A stretch of DNA of 64,000 nt from Branchiostoma floridae (lineage: Eukaryota > Chordata > Leptocardii > Amphioxiformes > Branchiostomatidae). Both the position numbers and the translations under genes were made by a program. Below are positions 1 to 10,912 of the stretch, in pieces; position 1 is the stretch's first letter, and each line of letters begins with the position of its first letter. The notes beneath the pieces are model-generated. The model searched no databases. It was not told where the DNA came from and saw only the letters and a program-made list of their open reading frames with translations. The stretch lies in the NCBI RefSeq assembly GCF_000003815.2, contig NC_049981.1, forward strand, positions 33,233,318 to 33,297,317, in the 5' to 3' direction.

Positions 1-420
1 CTGCGAGGACACCATTCGCAAAATTCACAAGTTTTCTCCTTCTTCTTTGCGTTTCTGTGGTTACTATGTCCAACCAAAAGATTACGAGAACAAAATTCGT
101 CAAAATCACATGTCTTCTTTTTCTTCTTCTTTTTTTCTGTGGCCACCATAACAAACAAAAACACTTCCATTATCTGCAAAGATGGAAGGATGCCTACTAC
201 TACTACTTCTACTTCTTTGTGTTTCTGTGGCCACCATATCAAACCCAAAGACTACGAGCACAAAGTTCGCCAAATTCACATGTGGGGCCAGCCACCATAT
301 CAAACCCAAACACTGCGAGCAAACCATTCGCCAAATTCACATGTCTTCCTCTTCTTATATGTGTCTCTGTGGTCCCATAACATTAAAACCATAGCACTGC
401 GAGCAAACCATTCGCCAATA
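1..420. repeat. Diverged short tandem repeat
   Basis: Units of the form '(t/a)(c/t)gagnacaaanttcgccaaattcacatg' recur at about 1, 82, 251, 314 and 397, each followed by a pyrimidine-rich cttcttctt stretch and 'ctgtggccaccat'. Spacing varies from ~63 to ~85 bp. Confidence 0.6.
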
Positions 421-1064
421 TCCGAAACGACTGCAGCATACGAGCTAATTACCCCGAAAACGTGTTTAACTCCAAAGCTTCGAGCATGCCAATCACCAAA
501 TTAACATATCAAACTAAGTAATGCGAAAACATTTATCACCGAATTAACATACCTGCACGGCTGTGGAAATACCACTCACTGCGTGAAACTACTACTGTCA
601 ACCAAACGAGAACAATTTACGAACGGAAGTCAACATGGTAAAACCGCACAAACTAGTGAAAAAGAAAAATCAAACGCTCCTAATGTCACCTCACAAATGT
701 GTGCTCCAAAATCCTGTGCGTTCCTGAAGCTCTTGGCCCTGTAGAGTTCCTCGCCTAACGCGGGCAGAATGGGTTGAAAAGAGCCTGCAGGACGTACGAG
801 CAGGCGGGCGGGAAGCGGGGTGGGAGGGCAGGCGGGCACAGCTAGCCAAAACGATGAACTCAGGCGAACCAGCACCAAGCCCGACCTCTCCGGCGTAGCT
901 CGGCCAACATATGGGAATGAAAGGCTCTGGGCGTATAAAAGGTTCTATGGACAGGTGAGGATGTACAGGTGGTTAATGAGAGCACGTGGACTGCTCCCGA
1001 CCAGGTGTCGCCTCTTAACGACGCGAAACCCGGTCAGAAGCAATCATGTGCCTCATTTGGAATA
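421..1064. other. No recognisable gene
   Basis: No exon of the gene family is seen here. Open frames in this stretch have no recognisable domain. It starts exactly where homology to gene A ends. Confidence 0.5.
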
Positions 1065-1096
1065 GGTACTTCCCTTCACCTGGCAGGCGGAGGGAC
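1065..1096 (-). pseudogene. Gene A exon 8 remnant: first 32 nt of the ZU5 exon
   Basis: Reads SLRLPGEGKY after acceptor ctccacag, then passes into unrelated sequence. The remaining ~200 nt of the exon are not found to the left. Confidence 0.65.
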
Positions 1097-1151
1097 CTGT
1101 GGAGATAAACACAGGTGTTGTAGCCAGGTGTTCAAACATACAGGTGTGACA

Positions 1152-1217
1152 CAGCGGGTAGGGCGTCACCACACCCAGGTCGGTCCGGCTGCACAGGTAC
1201 TTTTCTTCGCCTGACAG
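1152..1217 (-). pseudogene. Duplicated ZU5 exon fragment in gene A
   Basis: Minus-strand sequence gives GEEKYLCSRTDLGVVTPYPL, then CHTC and loss of similarity, so it is the front of the ZU5 exon. It lies about 60 bp upstream (in gene direction) of the exon 8 remnant, an apparent local tandem duplication. A similar but shorter fragment lies at the same place in B. Confidence 0.65.
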
Positions 1218-1511
1218 GCACTGAATGCCCGATGGGCCTTACCACGACCTGGCCCACTCACGTTTGCAGATACTCCATCCATAGTAGAGTATAGTAGAAG
1301 TTACAAAATAAACCATCATGATAGAACGGCACCAGCCAATGTTAAGCTGAAACCCTTACAGAGATCTTAGATACGGCCGGTTTAGAAACCTTTTGTGGGA
1401 CCTTCTATATTTTCTAAGCATACTTTTTGGGGGGAGTAGATCTATGATACAGAATTTTATTACGCGTGAACATAATTAATTTACTAGGACCACTTGGACA
1501 TGGCAACTCAC

Positions 1512-1573
1512 CACTGTGTGTCTCCGGTCATCTCAGGACTGACCTCTTGCAACGGCAAGGCATCACGGTACTC
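1512..1573 (-). CDS. Gene A exon 7: short ZU5-start exon
   Basis: 62 nt, EYRDALPLQEVSPEMTGDTQ, identical in protein to C. Acceptor ctatccag, donor GTGAGT. Confidence 0.7.
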
Positions 1574-2548
1574 CTGGATAGAACAGATGGTACGTTTACT
1601 GTTTTATATGGGCCTCATACAAATTTCGTTTGATACATTCATACTCTCTTTATATAGCGTAGACATACTTTTGATAGATAAATAGCAATAGAGTCCATTC
1701 CATGACACCATGCGGATGTTTGTGGCCATTGTTTAGAATTGATTTTAAAGTTTTGTAATTATATGTCTAAGACATTTGATACTTCAGAAATATTTGTAAC
1801 ACTGTTTCAACTTTATAAATATTTCCCAGGTCCTGTAAAACTTTGGAAATATTCCTTGTGTGGAATTAGATACTTCTAATGGTTTCTAAATAATGATAAC
1901 AGCATTCTACCATTATTTTCCATTTTCTACCATTTTTTGTAAATGGTTCAGTGGGCTGGGAAGATAGCAATTCACACATCCTTGCAAAGTATGGTTGGGT
2001 GCCATGCAACAATGGCCCACCACAAAGGATCCACCAGTGCCCAGCAGTGAAATCTAAAAATATACAGATACAACAATAGGGCTTACTTTTATGGGGGCAA
2101 TAAACTAATTTTACCATTTGGCCAGGTTTACCATTTTTTGTAAATATTTGTAAATGTGAAATAATCACGCAGAGGTTTCACAATTATTCTAAATAAAGAT
2201 ATTTTTGTACAGTTTTTTTCAAAATAGTTCTAAAATATTCAAAGGAATTCAAATAGATGAGTATTTTCTTAGTCAATTTTTTTAAAAGAATTTAATTATT
2301 GTGGCTCAGATATTCTTTTATTCAAAATAATTCAGACTGATTATAAATATCGCCTAAAAACCCTCCTGGTGTCTTGGAATGGACTACATAGAAGTATTTC
2401 TGCAGCCATTTTCTCATGTAGCCAAACAAATTTCTCTTCAATCTGTTGCAACTTGGAAATTTTCAATCATTCAGAAAGACTAATCCGTGTATGTGGTTAG
2501 AGCTTGTTGCATCATTGAATAAATGGATTTAAATTGAAGTTGATTAAC

Positions 2549-2611
2549 GAACCTTATACACCCCCTGTACATTTGCAGCCAGGTCCAGTTTGGGGATGTG
2601 CTGCAGTGTTT
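2549..2611 (-). pseudogene. Decayed copy of the 3' end of a death-domain exon
   Basis: Similar to the last ~60 nt of the death-domain exon (PKLDLAANVQGVYK against GKPDLAAAVQGVYK). The part upstream has decayed. It lies ~140 bp downstream of the real exon of A. Confidence 0.55.
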
Positions 2612-2754
2612 TTATTGGCATTTTCATTTCTAACAGTTCATTGAAACAAATCGCTATCATGCAGCCGGTTATGTAAATACGACACCTAAACAAAAATTTC
2701 TCCTCTCCTGTTATATGCCACAGAAGTTTATGCATCATGTAAAAGATAAGTCAC

Positions 2755-3008
2755 CTTATACACTCCCTGTACAGCTGCAGCCAGGTCCGGTTTGCCCATG
2801 TTCTGCAGTGTTTCCTCCAGCTGCGGCAGGTAGTGGAGCGGTCCGTGGGGGGTCTTAGTGCGCCACGACTTCAGCATCTGGAACGCCTTCTGAATGCTGA
2901 GGTACTTCCCTTCTATGTTGTCCAGCACGGCCCTGTTCAGCCCCAGCTCCTGCCCCAGCCGACTCCACTCCCGACCAACAGCCCTGCTGACCTGGTACAG
3001 CCGGTTGT
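2755..3008 (-). CDS. Gene A exon 6: death domain
   Basis: 84 codons, two fewer than B and C (shorter loop after the second helix, GREWSRLGQELGLN). Acceptor tgtccag, donor GTGACT. It lies downstream of the frameshift. Confidence 0.78.
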
Positions 3009-3353
3009 CTGGACAGGAGGACATAGAAATATAGAAACGAAAATAGTCATTTTCTTACATAATTAACTTTGTTACCAAAGAAATATTGTTGCATGATAAG
3101 AGTTGGCACATTGGATCACACCTAAAGAAACACCACTTTAAAACATTAGTGTTGTGCCGTGGTAGTTTTCCAAGTGAATGAAAATGGGCTCAGGGACATC
3201 TAGAATATAGAGTTAAAAATAAAAGAAACAAGTTAAATCAGCCAAGCCTTTGTCTATTATGTATATATCTAAGGCCTACTTTCCTTACGAGTACATGTAT
3301 AAAACTAATGATGTCCCTCTATTACTCTAGATAAAGACGCCTGTAGTACGTAC

Positions 3354-5119
3354 CGATGAAATATTTGCCAATGACGTCCTCCGGCGTTCTGACGTCAGGA
3401 ATATCGAGTGGCCGTTCCCAGTTTCCTTCAGACATCCTCAACAATTCTCCCGGCACGTGACGCCTCACAGCCTCTATAGTGAGCGACTTTGTTGTTTCTC
3501 CACTTCCAACACTGTTACTGAAGTACAAGGCAGGAAACTCGTCCCAACAGGCCTCCATCACCTTCGCTACCGTCTGAGCCTGGCGCCACGCCTTCTCCGG
3601 CTCTCCCCGGATCCGGATTTCTTCTCTTGTAGGGAAATGGCGGTACATGACGTCTTCTGAGTTCTCTCCAACATGAACGACAACGGTGTCCTTGGTGAGG
3701 AGACGGCGTGTGGTCTGTTCAATGGACAGGATACGGGAGACCATGGTTTCCGGTAGACCCAGAGGAGGCTCTTGGCTGTACTCTATAGTAACAGAGATCT
3801 CCTCTCCGCCTGATGGCACAACCTCTGGCCAGCAGCGCGCCACCTCGTCAGGCTGGGCGGCAGGAAGCTCTGTTGAAAAGATCACCGACCCTGAGTAACA
3901 CAAGCCGAAATGCTTCATCAGGGGAAGGAGACTGTTGAAGGTGGCAATGTTGTCTCCAAGAAGGGTCTTCATGAAACTGTGGCTTGCCGTGCCCGTCTTC
4001 AGGAAGGACGCCCTGTCTTCACCAACTGCGCTCTGGTATGCTCNNNNNNNNNNNNNNNNNNNNNNNNNNNNNNNNNNNNNNNNNNNNNNNNNNNNNNNNN
4101 NNNNNNNNNNNNNNNNNNNNNNNNNNNNNNNNNNNNNNNNNNNNNNNNNNNNNNNNNNNNNNNNNNNTAGAACAGGATCTGTCCAGTCACGTGCAGATAT
4201 CTGAGCGCGTTCAGGACGTCTGACTCAGTCATCCCTACAGCTGCTCCGACGTCCTGACAATCCCTGACATGAAGGTACGGCCGTCCTGAAGTCTTGATGT
4301 TTTCTGACAGTTTCGTCCAGGAAGTCGGCAGCTCTTGGCGGGCAGCAGGGAACGATCGCTCGTCCTTCACCATTTCTGCCATCTTGTCACACAGGGCTTC
4401 GATACCCTGGAACGTCTTGCTGCTGACCGGGATAACCTGTACGTTTAACAGACCTTTGGGTCTTCCGTCTAGTAACTTCTCCAGTGACTCTTTCTTGGCC
4501 AAGATGTCGTCCCTTGTGAGACCGTAGAAAGGTTCGGTCATGTCTGATTTGCCGTCCGCTGCATCCACCGCCTTCTGACAGAGTTGAATCTCTTCGTTCA
4601 GCTTGGTTTGTATTTTACTCTCAGCGGCCTGGATGTCTCTCTGGATGGAGGAACAAGCTGCTGCTATCATCTCCTCGGCCTTGTATGCCGGGAACAGGTC
4701 GACTTTGGTTCCTACAACAAGGATAGCCGGGTTGAACACGTGGGAAGTCACGGATGTTAGCCACGTTCCCACTCGTTCCTGGAACTCTTCTGACTTGTAT
4801 CCTGGCAGGTCTACATTGAGGATGTGCAGGGCCTGACGTGTCAGGAAGAACCGGTGCGTGTAGTGGTAGATCTGGTGACCTCCGAAGTCGTACATCTCGT
4901 ACTTGACGTTATTCTTGGCGTCATGGTAAGTGATGACGTCAACACCGATGGTTCTGTTAGTTTCAGTCTCCACATGACCTTGACCCTTCATCATACAGTT
5001 GAGCAGACTGGTCTTCCCTGCCTCCGTCTGTCCCAGAATCACACACTTGACTTCGAAGGGTGTTGTGGTGTGTGTGTGCGCACGCGCGTCGGGATAACGT
5101 AGGTGTTTCTGCATCATAT
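3354..5119 (-). pseudogene. Gene A exon 5: Roc-COR with one-base deletion and N gap
   Basis: The reading frame is open from 5119 through the Roc boxes (GQTEAGKTS, DFGGH, TKVD, SSK) to the N run at 4044-4167. Right after the gap the four copies read GCGCAGTTT(A/G)(T/C)TGAAGAC, except that A has GCGCAGTTGGTGAAGAC, one base shorter. This brings a stop at 3999. The original frame is resumed in another register from 3972 to 3354. Confidence 0.8.
4044..4167. other. 124-N gap inside gene A Roc-COR exon
   Basis: The run is exactly as long as the missing codons predicted from B (third base of a Tyr codon plus 41 codons). It therefore looks like an accurately sized gap or masked low-quality bases. Confidence 0.9.
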
Positions 5120-5625
5120 CTACAGCAGTACGGTTACATAAAGTATGATTACTATATTACATCACTAATTTATCACACCAAAAAATTATAACTGCCGACG
5201 TTGAATAACTAATTTCTAACTAATTTCACCAAACTGCCGACGTTCACCGTTAGGTGGCCATCTATCACCTCTCACATGGCAATTTCCACCTGATGAAACA
5301 ATTCGCGTACTGCAGATAGCACACAGACGTCGTACATAAAATTGGTTGTTACTTCTAATATAAATCACTGCTTCCCCTCTTTCAAATCACAATGTAATTG
5401 GCCCGATTTTTATATGTGACAAAAATGTAGCGGGAAATGAGATTAGTCAAATGATGATTTGATTTCCCCCAAACGAGTTTAATTTCCAACCGCAACATTA
5501 AATGGATTTACAGTACATAGCCTAATTCATACATGGATGGGAACTACAAAAATAACATACTGTCTATCAGTAGCATGTTGTGTTTTGATATCTAGAAAAA
5601 AACATAAGATCCTAGTTGTGCCTAC

Positions 5626-5866
5626 CTTGACCTTGCTGTGTGAAATGTTCCCTTTGTGCAGTTTGCTGACCAGGTTGTGCCGCCTGCTGTTCCCCGATGC
5701 CGCGGAGCCGCTCAATGTACCGCTCATGTTCCTCCATCTCCTCCGCCAGGAAGTCCTGTCCTTCCTCCCGCAGGACCCGCACTAACCAGTCGTACGGCTC
5801 CTGACGCCTCCTGTCCTGCAGCATCATTACCAACCGCTCCCCCCTGCTTACTGGTGTCGGCTCCGC
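5626..5866 (-). CDS. Gene A exon 4: C-terminal CARD half
   Basis: Includes GERLVMMLQDRRRQEPYDWL and VLREEGQDFLAEEMEE, then the Gln-rich tail. Acceptor ccccccag, donor GTAGGC. Confidence 0.76.
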
Positions 5867-7221
5867 CTGGGGGAGGGGACATCGACAGGGTGGTTTCATA
5901 TACTTTTGTATTTTTATCCTTTGTCTGTGCCTGTTAGGTTTTAATCCTGTGGGGAGGGAACATCAGCATGGCGGTGTGAGCTCACAGCAACAACTGTTAG
6001 TAGATACTTTTGTACTAAGTACTATTATTGAGTACTTCCTCTGTGCACGTGGTTGTCAGCGTTTTAACAGAGAGTGAATTGAACGAGATAGGCTTATACA
6101 TGCATGTTCCCATGCAAGATATGTTACTCCTAGACAAGTATATTGCCAATCATTGCTGCTGGTTGCAATTTCATTTCTCAATATCACACTATTTCTTTTA
6201 AATTTTATCAAATAAACAATAAATAAAAAATATCCAGTGCGAATCATTACCTTGTGGTAGACAATTAATACAATAACCCCCGCCATCAATACAGTAGGTA
6301 ACACGCATTCTTTCTAATCATTTCACAATGTAATGTACCTTGCATTTTGTATTAGACTGATCTAGACTATCTTTTCCCACGTTGTTAGAACATGTAAGTT
6401 GAATGATTGATTATATTATCAAGAATGAAACCTTCATGTAACAGACCCATGCGGCAACTTTCATTTTTTCGTTCTTCTGGTCTTCGTGAACCGTGTAAAA
6501 ACAAGCTGCACAAGGTCTGCTGGTTTATAGCGGTCTAAGTACACCGGTATGGGTCACTAAAGTAAATCCACCCTTTACTCGATATAAAGGGTAGACACCT
6601 GTAGGCACGTCTGTGGTGTATCGGGTGGCGGCTCCGAAAGACATATTTTCGTTGTTTCCCAAGCGGCTGCAGCTCACGTGGTGGCCATTATGTGAATAGA
6701 GAAGGACATTGACGGGCGTGTCGAAAGCCAATACAAACTTTACTAATGGGAGGTATGGACTGTGTAGCGAGCTCGAGAGACAGGAGTAGACAGGTATGAC
6801 GTTTAATACAACATGATTCATTAACAGGGACTCCTTTTGTAAACCTAACTTCAATATAGATAAATACAACTTATTATGACTCTCACCTCTATGGAAGAGG
6901 AGACGGATCTGTACGCACGTGTCATACCAGTACAATCGGCACACGTTTGGGGGCTAATAATGGAAGTCTTGGCGTTTACTTGATATGGTAATGGTAGAAA
7001 CATATCATAACATATGGTGTTGTGTGTTGGGAACCTCCGAAACAAAACTTATTCAGAGTTTTCTTTCGTCAGAAGTGTGTGCTGCCGTGTGTGAAATTTT
7101 GTTAAATACAAATTAGGACCCGCATATTGAAAGCCAATAACACTTAAAGAATGTGAAGTACATGTATCAGTGATTTTGTTATCCAAACTCTGACAATTGT
7201 CGCTTCCACCGTTTACCGTAC

Positions 7222-7358
7222 CTGGATATCCCGGACCTCAGCCGGACTCAGCTGGTTCTCCTGTTCCAGCCGTGTGAGAACAGCTGGGAGGTTCATGTTG
7301 TCAGCCAGGAACACACGAGTGTTGACCAAGGCCTGCCGGCACGGGGACCTCAGTTCAC
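7222..7358 (-). CDS. Gene A exon 3: N-terminal CARD half
   Basis: Includes LPAVLTRLEQENQLSPAEVR. 137 nt, phase 0 end, donor GTACGG. Confidence 0.73.
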
Positions 7359-7971
7359 CTGTGGAGATGGACAGACAAACGGCAAACGTCAGTCTAACGG
7401 GGTCGGTCTACATGTATGTTAGGGACACCGTGTTAATTCACAAAATATCTGAATGTCTATCATTAATTACTACAATAAAATACATACACGACAATACTAC
7501 AAGTTCTTCAAACGAAACAAACGTAGCATCTATTCTACAGGAGCAGCTATTATTATGTTGTAAGCCTTCAATCAGTGCAAAAAAGAGACTGCAAATTGCA
7601 TTTCGGTTAAAAAGCTGTCCACATATTTAAGCAAAGACATCACAATGGTTTTTCACAATGGGTGTTCATATGAGTGTAGTATGTACTAGATTTATGTTAT
7701 AAGCAAGTAGCCTGTTCAAAAATTCTGGATTTGTTTCACATTGTACACTGTGTTTCTTTGAGTATTTCACATCCCTAAATCTACATCTATTGTTATGTTT
7801 TTAGTTTAATTCTACCATGTCTTATACAATTTACCTATGTTCGCCTTACATTGTACCCGTTTTACAAATGTTGCGCAATAAAACTTGACTTGACTATCAG
7901 ATGAAAATGACTTAATTACATCACAGTCCGCTGATTGCATTATGTAACAGCCATGATATGTCCACCCTCAC

Positions 7972-8454
7972 CTGCTTGTCTGCAGAGCGCGTCACGCACA
8001 TCCCAGACGATGCCTCTCATCTCACTGCTAACACCTCTGCTGGGCATCGTCTCCTCAACCCTGTCCCGCTGGACCCGCCTGGCCGGCGCCTCCAGGGTTG
8101 GGTACTGCCGGCTGACTAACGTGCCGAACTCACGGAAGTCATCCTTGTTCTGGTCCAGCCAAATGACGTATCGAGGCTTGTTGTTCCTCACGGCAGTTTC
8201 CAGTCCGACCGTGAGCGAGGACTGGTCAGCAAGCAGGTGTCTGCTGATCACGGGCACGACAAGTTTCACGCTGCCGAGGGTCAGTGTGGACGTGAGCTGT
8301 GCGCGGCTGACGTCACCAGGAGTGCCTGTGACCTGCTGACAGGAGATGTCTGTCTGGGGTAGACTGTAAGGCTCGTACTGACCCATCAGCTTCTCCACCA
8401 GCCTCCTGACGAACTCCCCATCCTCTGCTGCGTGCAGGAGGACAACACGTGGGC
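7972..8454 (-). CDS. Gene A exon 2: TIR-like domain
   Basis: 161 codons reading VVLLHAAEDGEFVRRLVEKL, VKLVVPVISRHLLAD and GLETAVRNNKPRYVIWLDQ. The proposed catalytic Glu is kept. Acceptor taccag, donor GTGAGG. Variation against C and D is mostly around the loop after the first helix and the last ~20 residues. Confidence 0.72.
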
Positions 8455-8656
8455 CTGGTAGGGAACAACAGCATCACAATGGCAATATGTTTGATTCAAG
8501 CATATTTCAAAAGTGCGAATATCTATATCATATCATATCATTGTTAAGAATGTGCCGTGCGTATAGAAACTAGGCCAGACAATATTGTTTAAAAGTTAAC
8601 CTAACCAATCCTAGTACCTATATGTAAGCTACTAATATAAGTAAAAGTACCTAAAC

Positions 8657-9870
8657 GGGGGCCCCAAAGCCCTTTTCCGTAGAGCGTAATCGGCGGTTTT
8701 AATTCTACGTACTCCGTAGCGGGACCGTTCGAATTCAACGTAGAGCGTAATCGGTGCATTTTGCGTCGAGCGATATTGGCCCCTTTGATTTAACGTATTA
8801 CGTAGAAGCTAACCGGATTTTACCGTAAAACGTAATTCATATTAATTTTTCGTCAAGCGTAATCAAAGTTTCATTAAACTTAACTAGTCTACCGGCAAAT
8901 TTTACCCGCGAAAATGCTGGAAATTGCGTTTCAAAGAGTCCAGATTTCAAAATTTCGCCGGACATTCCTTGCTATGGCTCAACACTTCGGCACTGGACAT
9001 GGTGAAAATATGTTGCGGGAGCGTCGTCCCCCAACTAGTAGAAATCTTTTTACCGACCCTAGCTTAGTTAACAAGCAAAATTTGCCCCTTAAATGCAGGA
9101 AATGGCATTTCAGAGGGTCGAGATTTCAATTTTTCTCCGGGCGCCGGGCGGCCCTTGCCAAGGCTTGCGACTCCGGCGCTCACGACTCTCCGGCGCTCGT
9201 CGCCCTCAAAGACGTTTCTCTGACAGAAATGTCATTACATTGAAAGCAAAATTTGCCCCTCAAAATGCAGGAAATGGTGTTTCAGAGGGTAAAAATTTCC
9301 AAATTTTCCCGTACCTACCTTGCGACAGTTCGACTGTTCGTGCTTTCGGCACTGGAAATCTGAAAATGATGTTTGGGGGCGTTGCCCAGCTTAAAGCTAA
9401 AACCATGTGAATTTCTAATTGGATGCTATTTAACTTAGCTTAGTCTGTGAGCAAAATTTGCCCTTCAAAATGCATAAAATGGCGTTTCAGAGGGTCAGGA
9501 TTTCACAATATTCCCGGGGGAGCATGCCCCCGGACGGCCTAGGATTGTCGCGCCTCCGCTTTCGGTGCTACAAGTGCTGAAGATTACGTCACATGAGAAA
9601 TTTGCTGTCGCCGCCTTTGGCCAGCAAGACGTCTTTAGAAGTTAAGTTTTAATCTTATTGATAGAATTATCAGTTTTGTTTAGATCTCATCTTCACATGT
9701 TCTGCCGTTGGCGGAGTTCAGCCAAAAGACAATAAAAATTTGCATAATGCATTATGAAATTTCGTAATTTAGCGTAGAGCGTAATTAAGTGTCCATAATT
9801 TAGCGTATTACGTAGCCGGCCCTCCCGAATTTAGCGTAGAGCGTTGTCGGTACCCCCCCTTGGGGGCCCT
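8657..9870. mobile_element. 1,214-bp non-autonomous DNA transposon (hAT-like) in gene A intron 1
   Basis: Flanked by CCTAAAC at 8650-8656 and 9871-9877, a 7-bp target duplication (8 bp with one mismatch). Ends are inverted: GGGGGCCCCAAAG at the left, and AGGGCCCCCAAG reading in from the right. C and D hold the unoccupied site. Inside are subterminal repeats (gagcgtaatcgg, cgtattacgtag) and four ~180-bp units with aaaatttgcccctcaaaatgc. No transposase is seen. An 8-bp duplication points to hAT. Confidence 0.72.
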
Positions 9871-10388
9871 CCTAAACCAGCCTGCAGGAATTTGCAAAAG
9901 TGAAAGTAAAATTGCACAATATAAAGGCTCATCCTGAGGGAAAATGGATACAATGTTGAAATCTCATTTACCGGTATTTATAATATGCTGATATATTAGT
10001 CATTAATGGTGAAATCAAGACATAATCAATGCCACAATGTAAAAGCTTGTCAATGACAGGCCCAGTGTAAGCTCGGACCTAAAGCTATATAATAAGTTTG
10101 AAGACTATCAGCACTGGAAGATAAAATCCATTATCATATAGCCAGGCGCCGCGGACCAATCAGAAGGCCCCGTTCCACGTTGGTTATGACGCCGTAACAC
10201 GTAGATTCAGGCCAGGCAGGTGGGTATCGCTCCCCTGATTGGTCAGAATGAATCGACACTGGCACCGGTGTCGATTTGCATCGACACTGGTGTCAGCAGA
10301 AAGGAATGCTTTGTACAGTGTGAAGTCCATGTTAGAGTTACATGGGGACCAAGTCTCTTGTGATGGTCCAGTTGCATTTAACAAGTAA

Positions 10389-10700
10389 CATTATGAATCA
10401 ACATCTTTGTTAGTATTTAAAGCCTTGAAACCGACCTTGATCCAAACATTATTACTGTTCACATTCCTTCAAATTTATTGAATATGTACAACTATAACTT
10501 AGGATTAATTAGCAACACACTTGTCCCAGCAGAAAGGAATGCTTTGTACTACATAATGAATCAACATCTTTGTTAGTATTTAAAGCCTTGAAACCGACCT
10601 TGATCCAAACATTATTACTGTTCACATTCCTTCAAATTTATTGAATATGTACAACTATAACTTAGGATTAAATAGCAGCACACGTGTCCCAGCAGAAGGG
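10389..10700. repeat. 164-bp tandem duplication in gene A intron 1
   Basis: The block starting atgaatcaacatctttg at 10392 is repeated at 10556 nearly base for base, ending in cgtgtcccagcagaagg. Confidence 0.75.
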
Positions 10701-10902
10701 AATTGGTCATTATGTCAAGCCTTGGAAGTCTTGAATAAAGGATGTATGTATTACAAAGGAATTTGTTGCTTAAATGGGTCAGTTTGTGTAGGCTATATGA
10801 TAATAACGTTAATGCCCCGCCTTATCCTCGGTGCTACGCTCACTCGGTGGTTTATTCGGTGGTTATCGCACCTGACCAGGGATTATCTCACCAATAACTC
10901 AC

Positions 10903-10912
10903 CTGTGTCCAT
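10903..10912 (-). CDS. Gene A exon 1: start codon exon
   Basis: ATGGACACAG with donor GTGAGT. Phase and position match C and D exons 1. A TGACGTCA octamer and a TATA-like stretch lie just upstream. Confidence 0.7.

Larger units (their letters stand above)
1065..10912 (-). pseudogene. Gene A: copy with frameshift and truncated 3' end
   Basis: Exons on the minus strand: 10912-10903 (Met-Asp-Thr-Gly), 8454-7972 (TIR), 7358-7222 and 5866-5626 (CARD), 5119-3354 (Roc-COR), 3008-2755 (death), 1573-1512 and a 32-nt remnant of the ZU5 exon 1096-1065. Past 1065 homology stops abruptly, so UPA and GT4 are lost or displaced to the left of the window. The Roc-COR exon is 1,766 nt against 1,767 in B and C, from a one-base deletion next to a 124-N gap. 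If both changes are real this copy cannot make the full protein. The frameshift could be a sequencing error at the gap edge. Confidence 0.75.

Noticed and set aside
57-504. Overlapping plus-strand frames of 70-121 aa
   Set aside because: They fall in a diverged tandem repeat, in three frames at once, with low-complexity Tyr/Leu/Ser-rich translations.
3686-5102. Plus-strand frames of 70-104 aa inside the Roc-COR exon of A (similar ones in B, C, D)
   Set aside because: Antisense shadows of the conserved Roc-COR exon. Their conservation follows from the real frame.
6525-6944. 139-aa minus-strand frame in the gene A CARD intron
   Set aside because: Corresponding stretches in C and D contain stops and frame changes. 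It is intron sequence.
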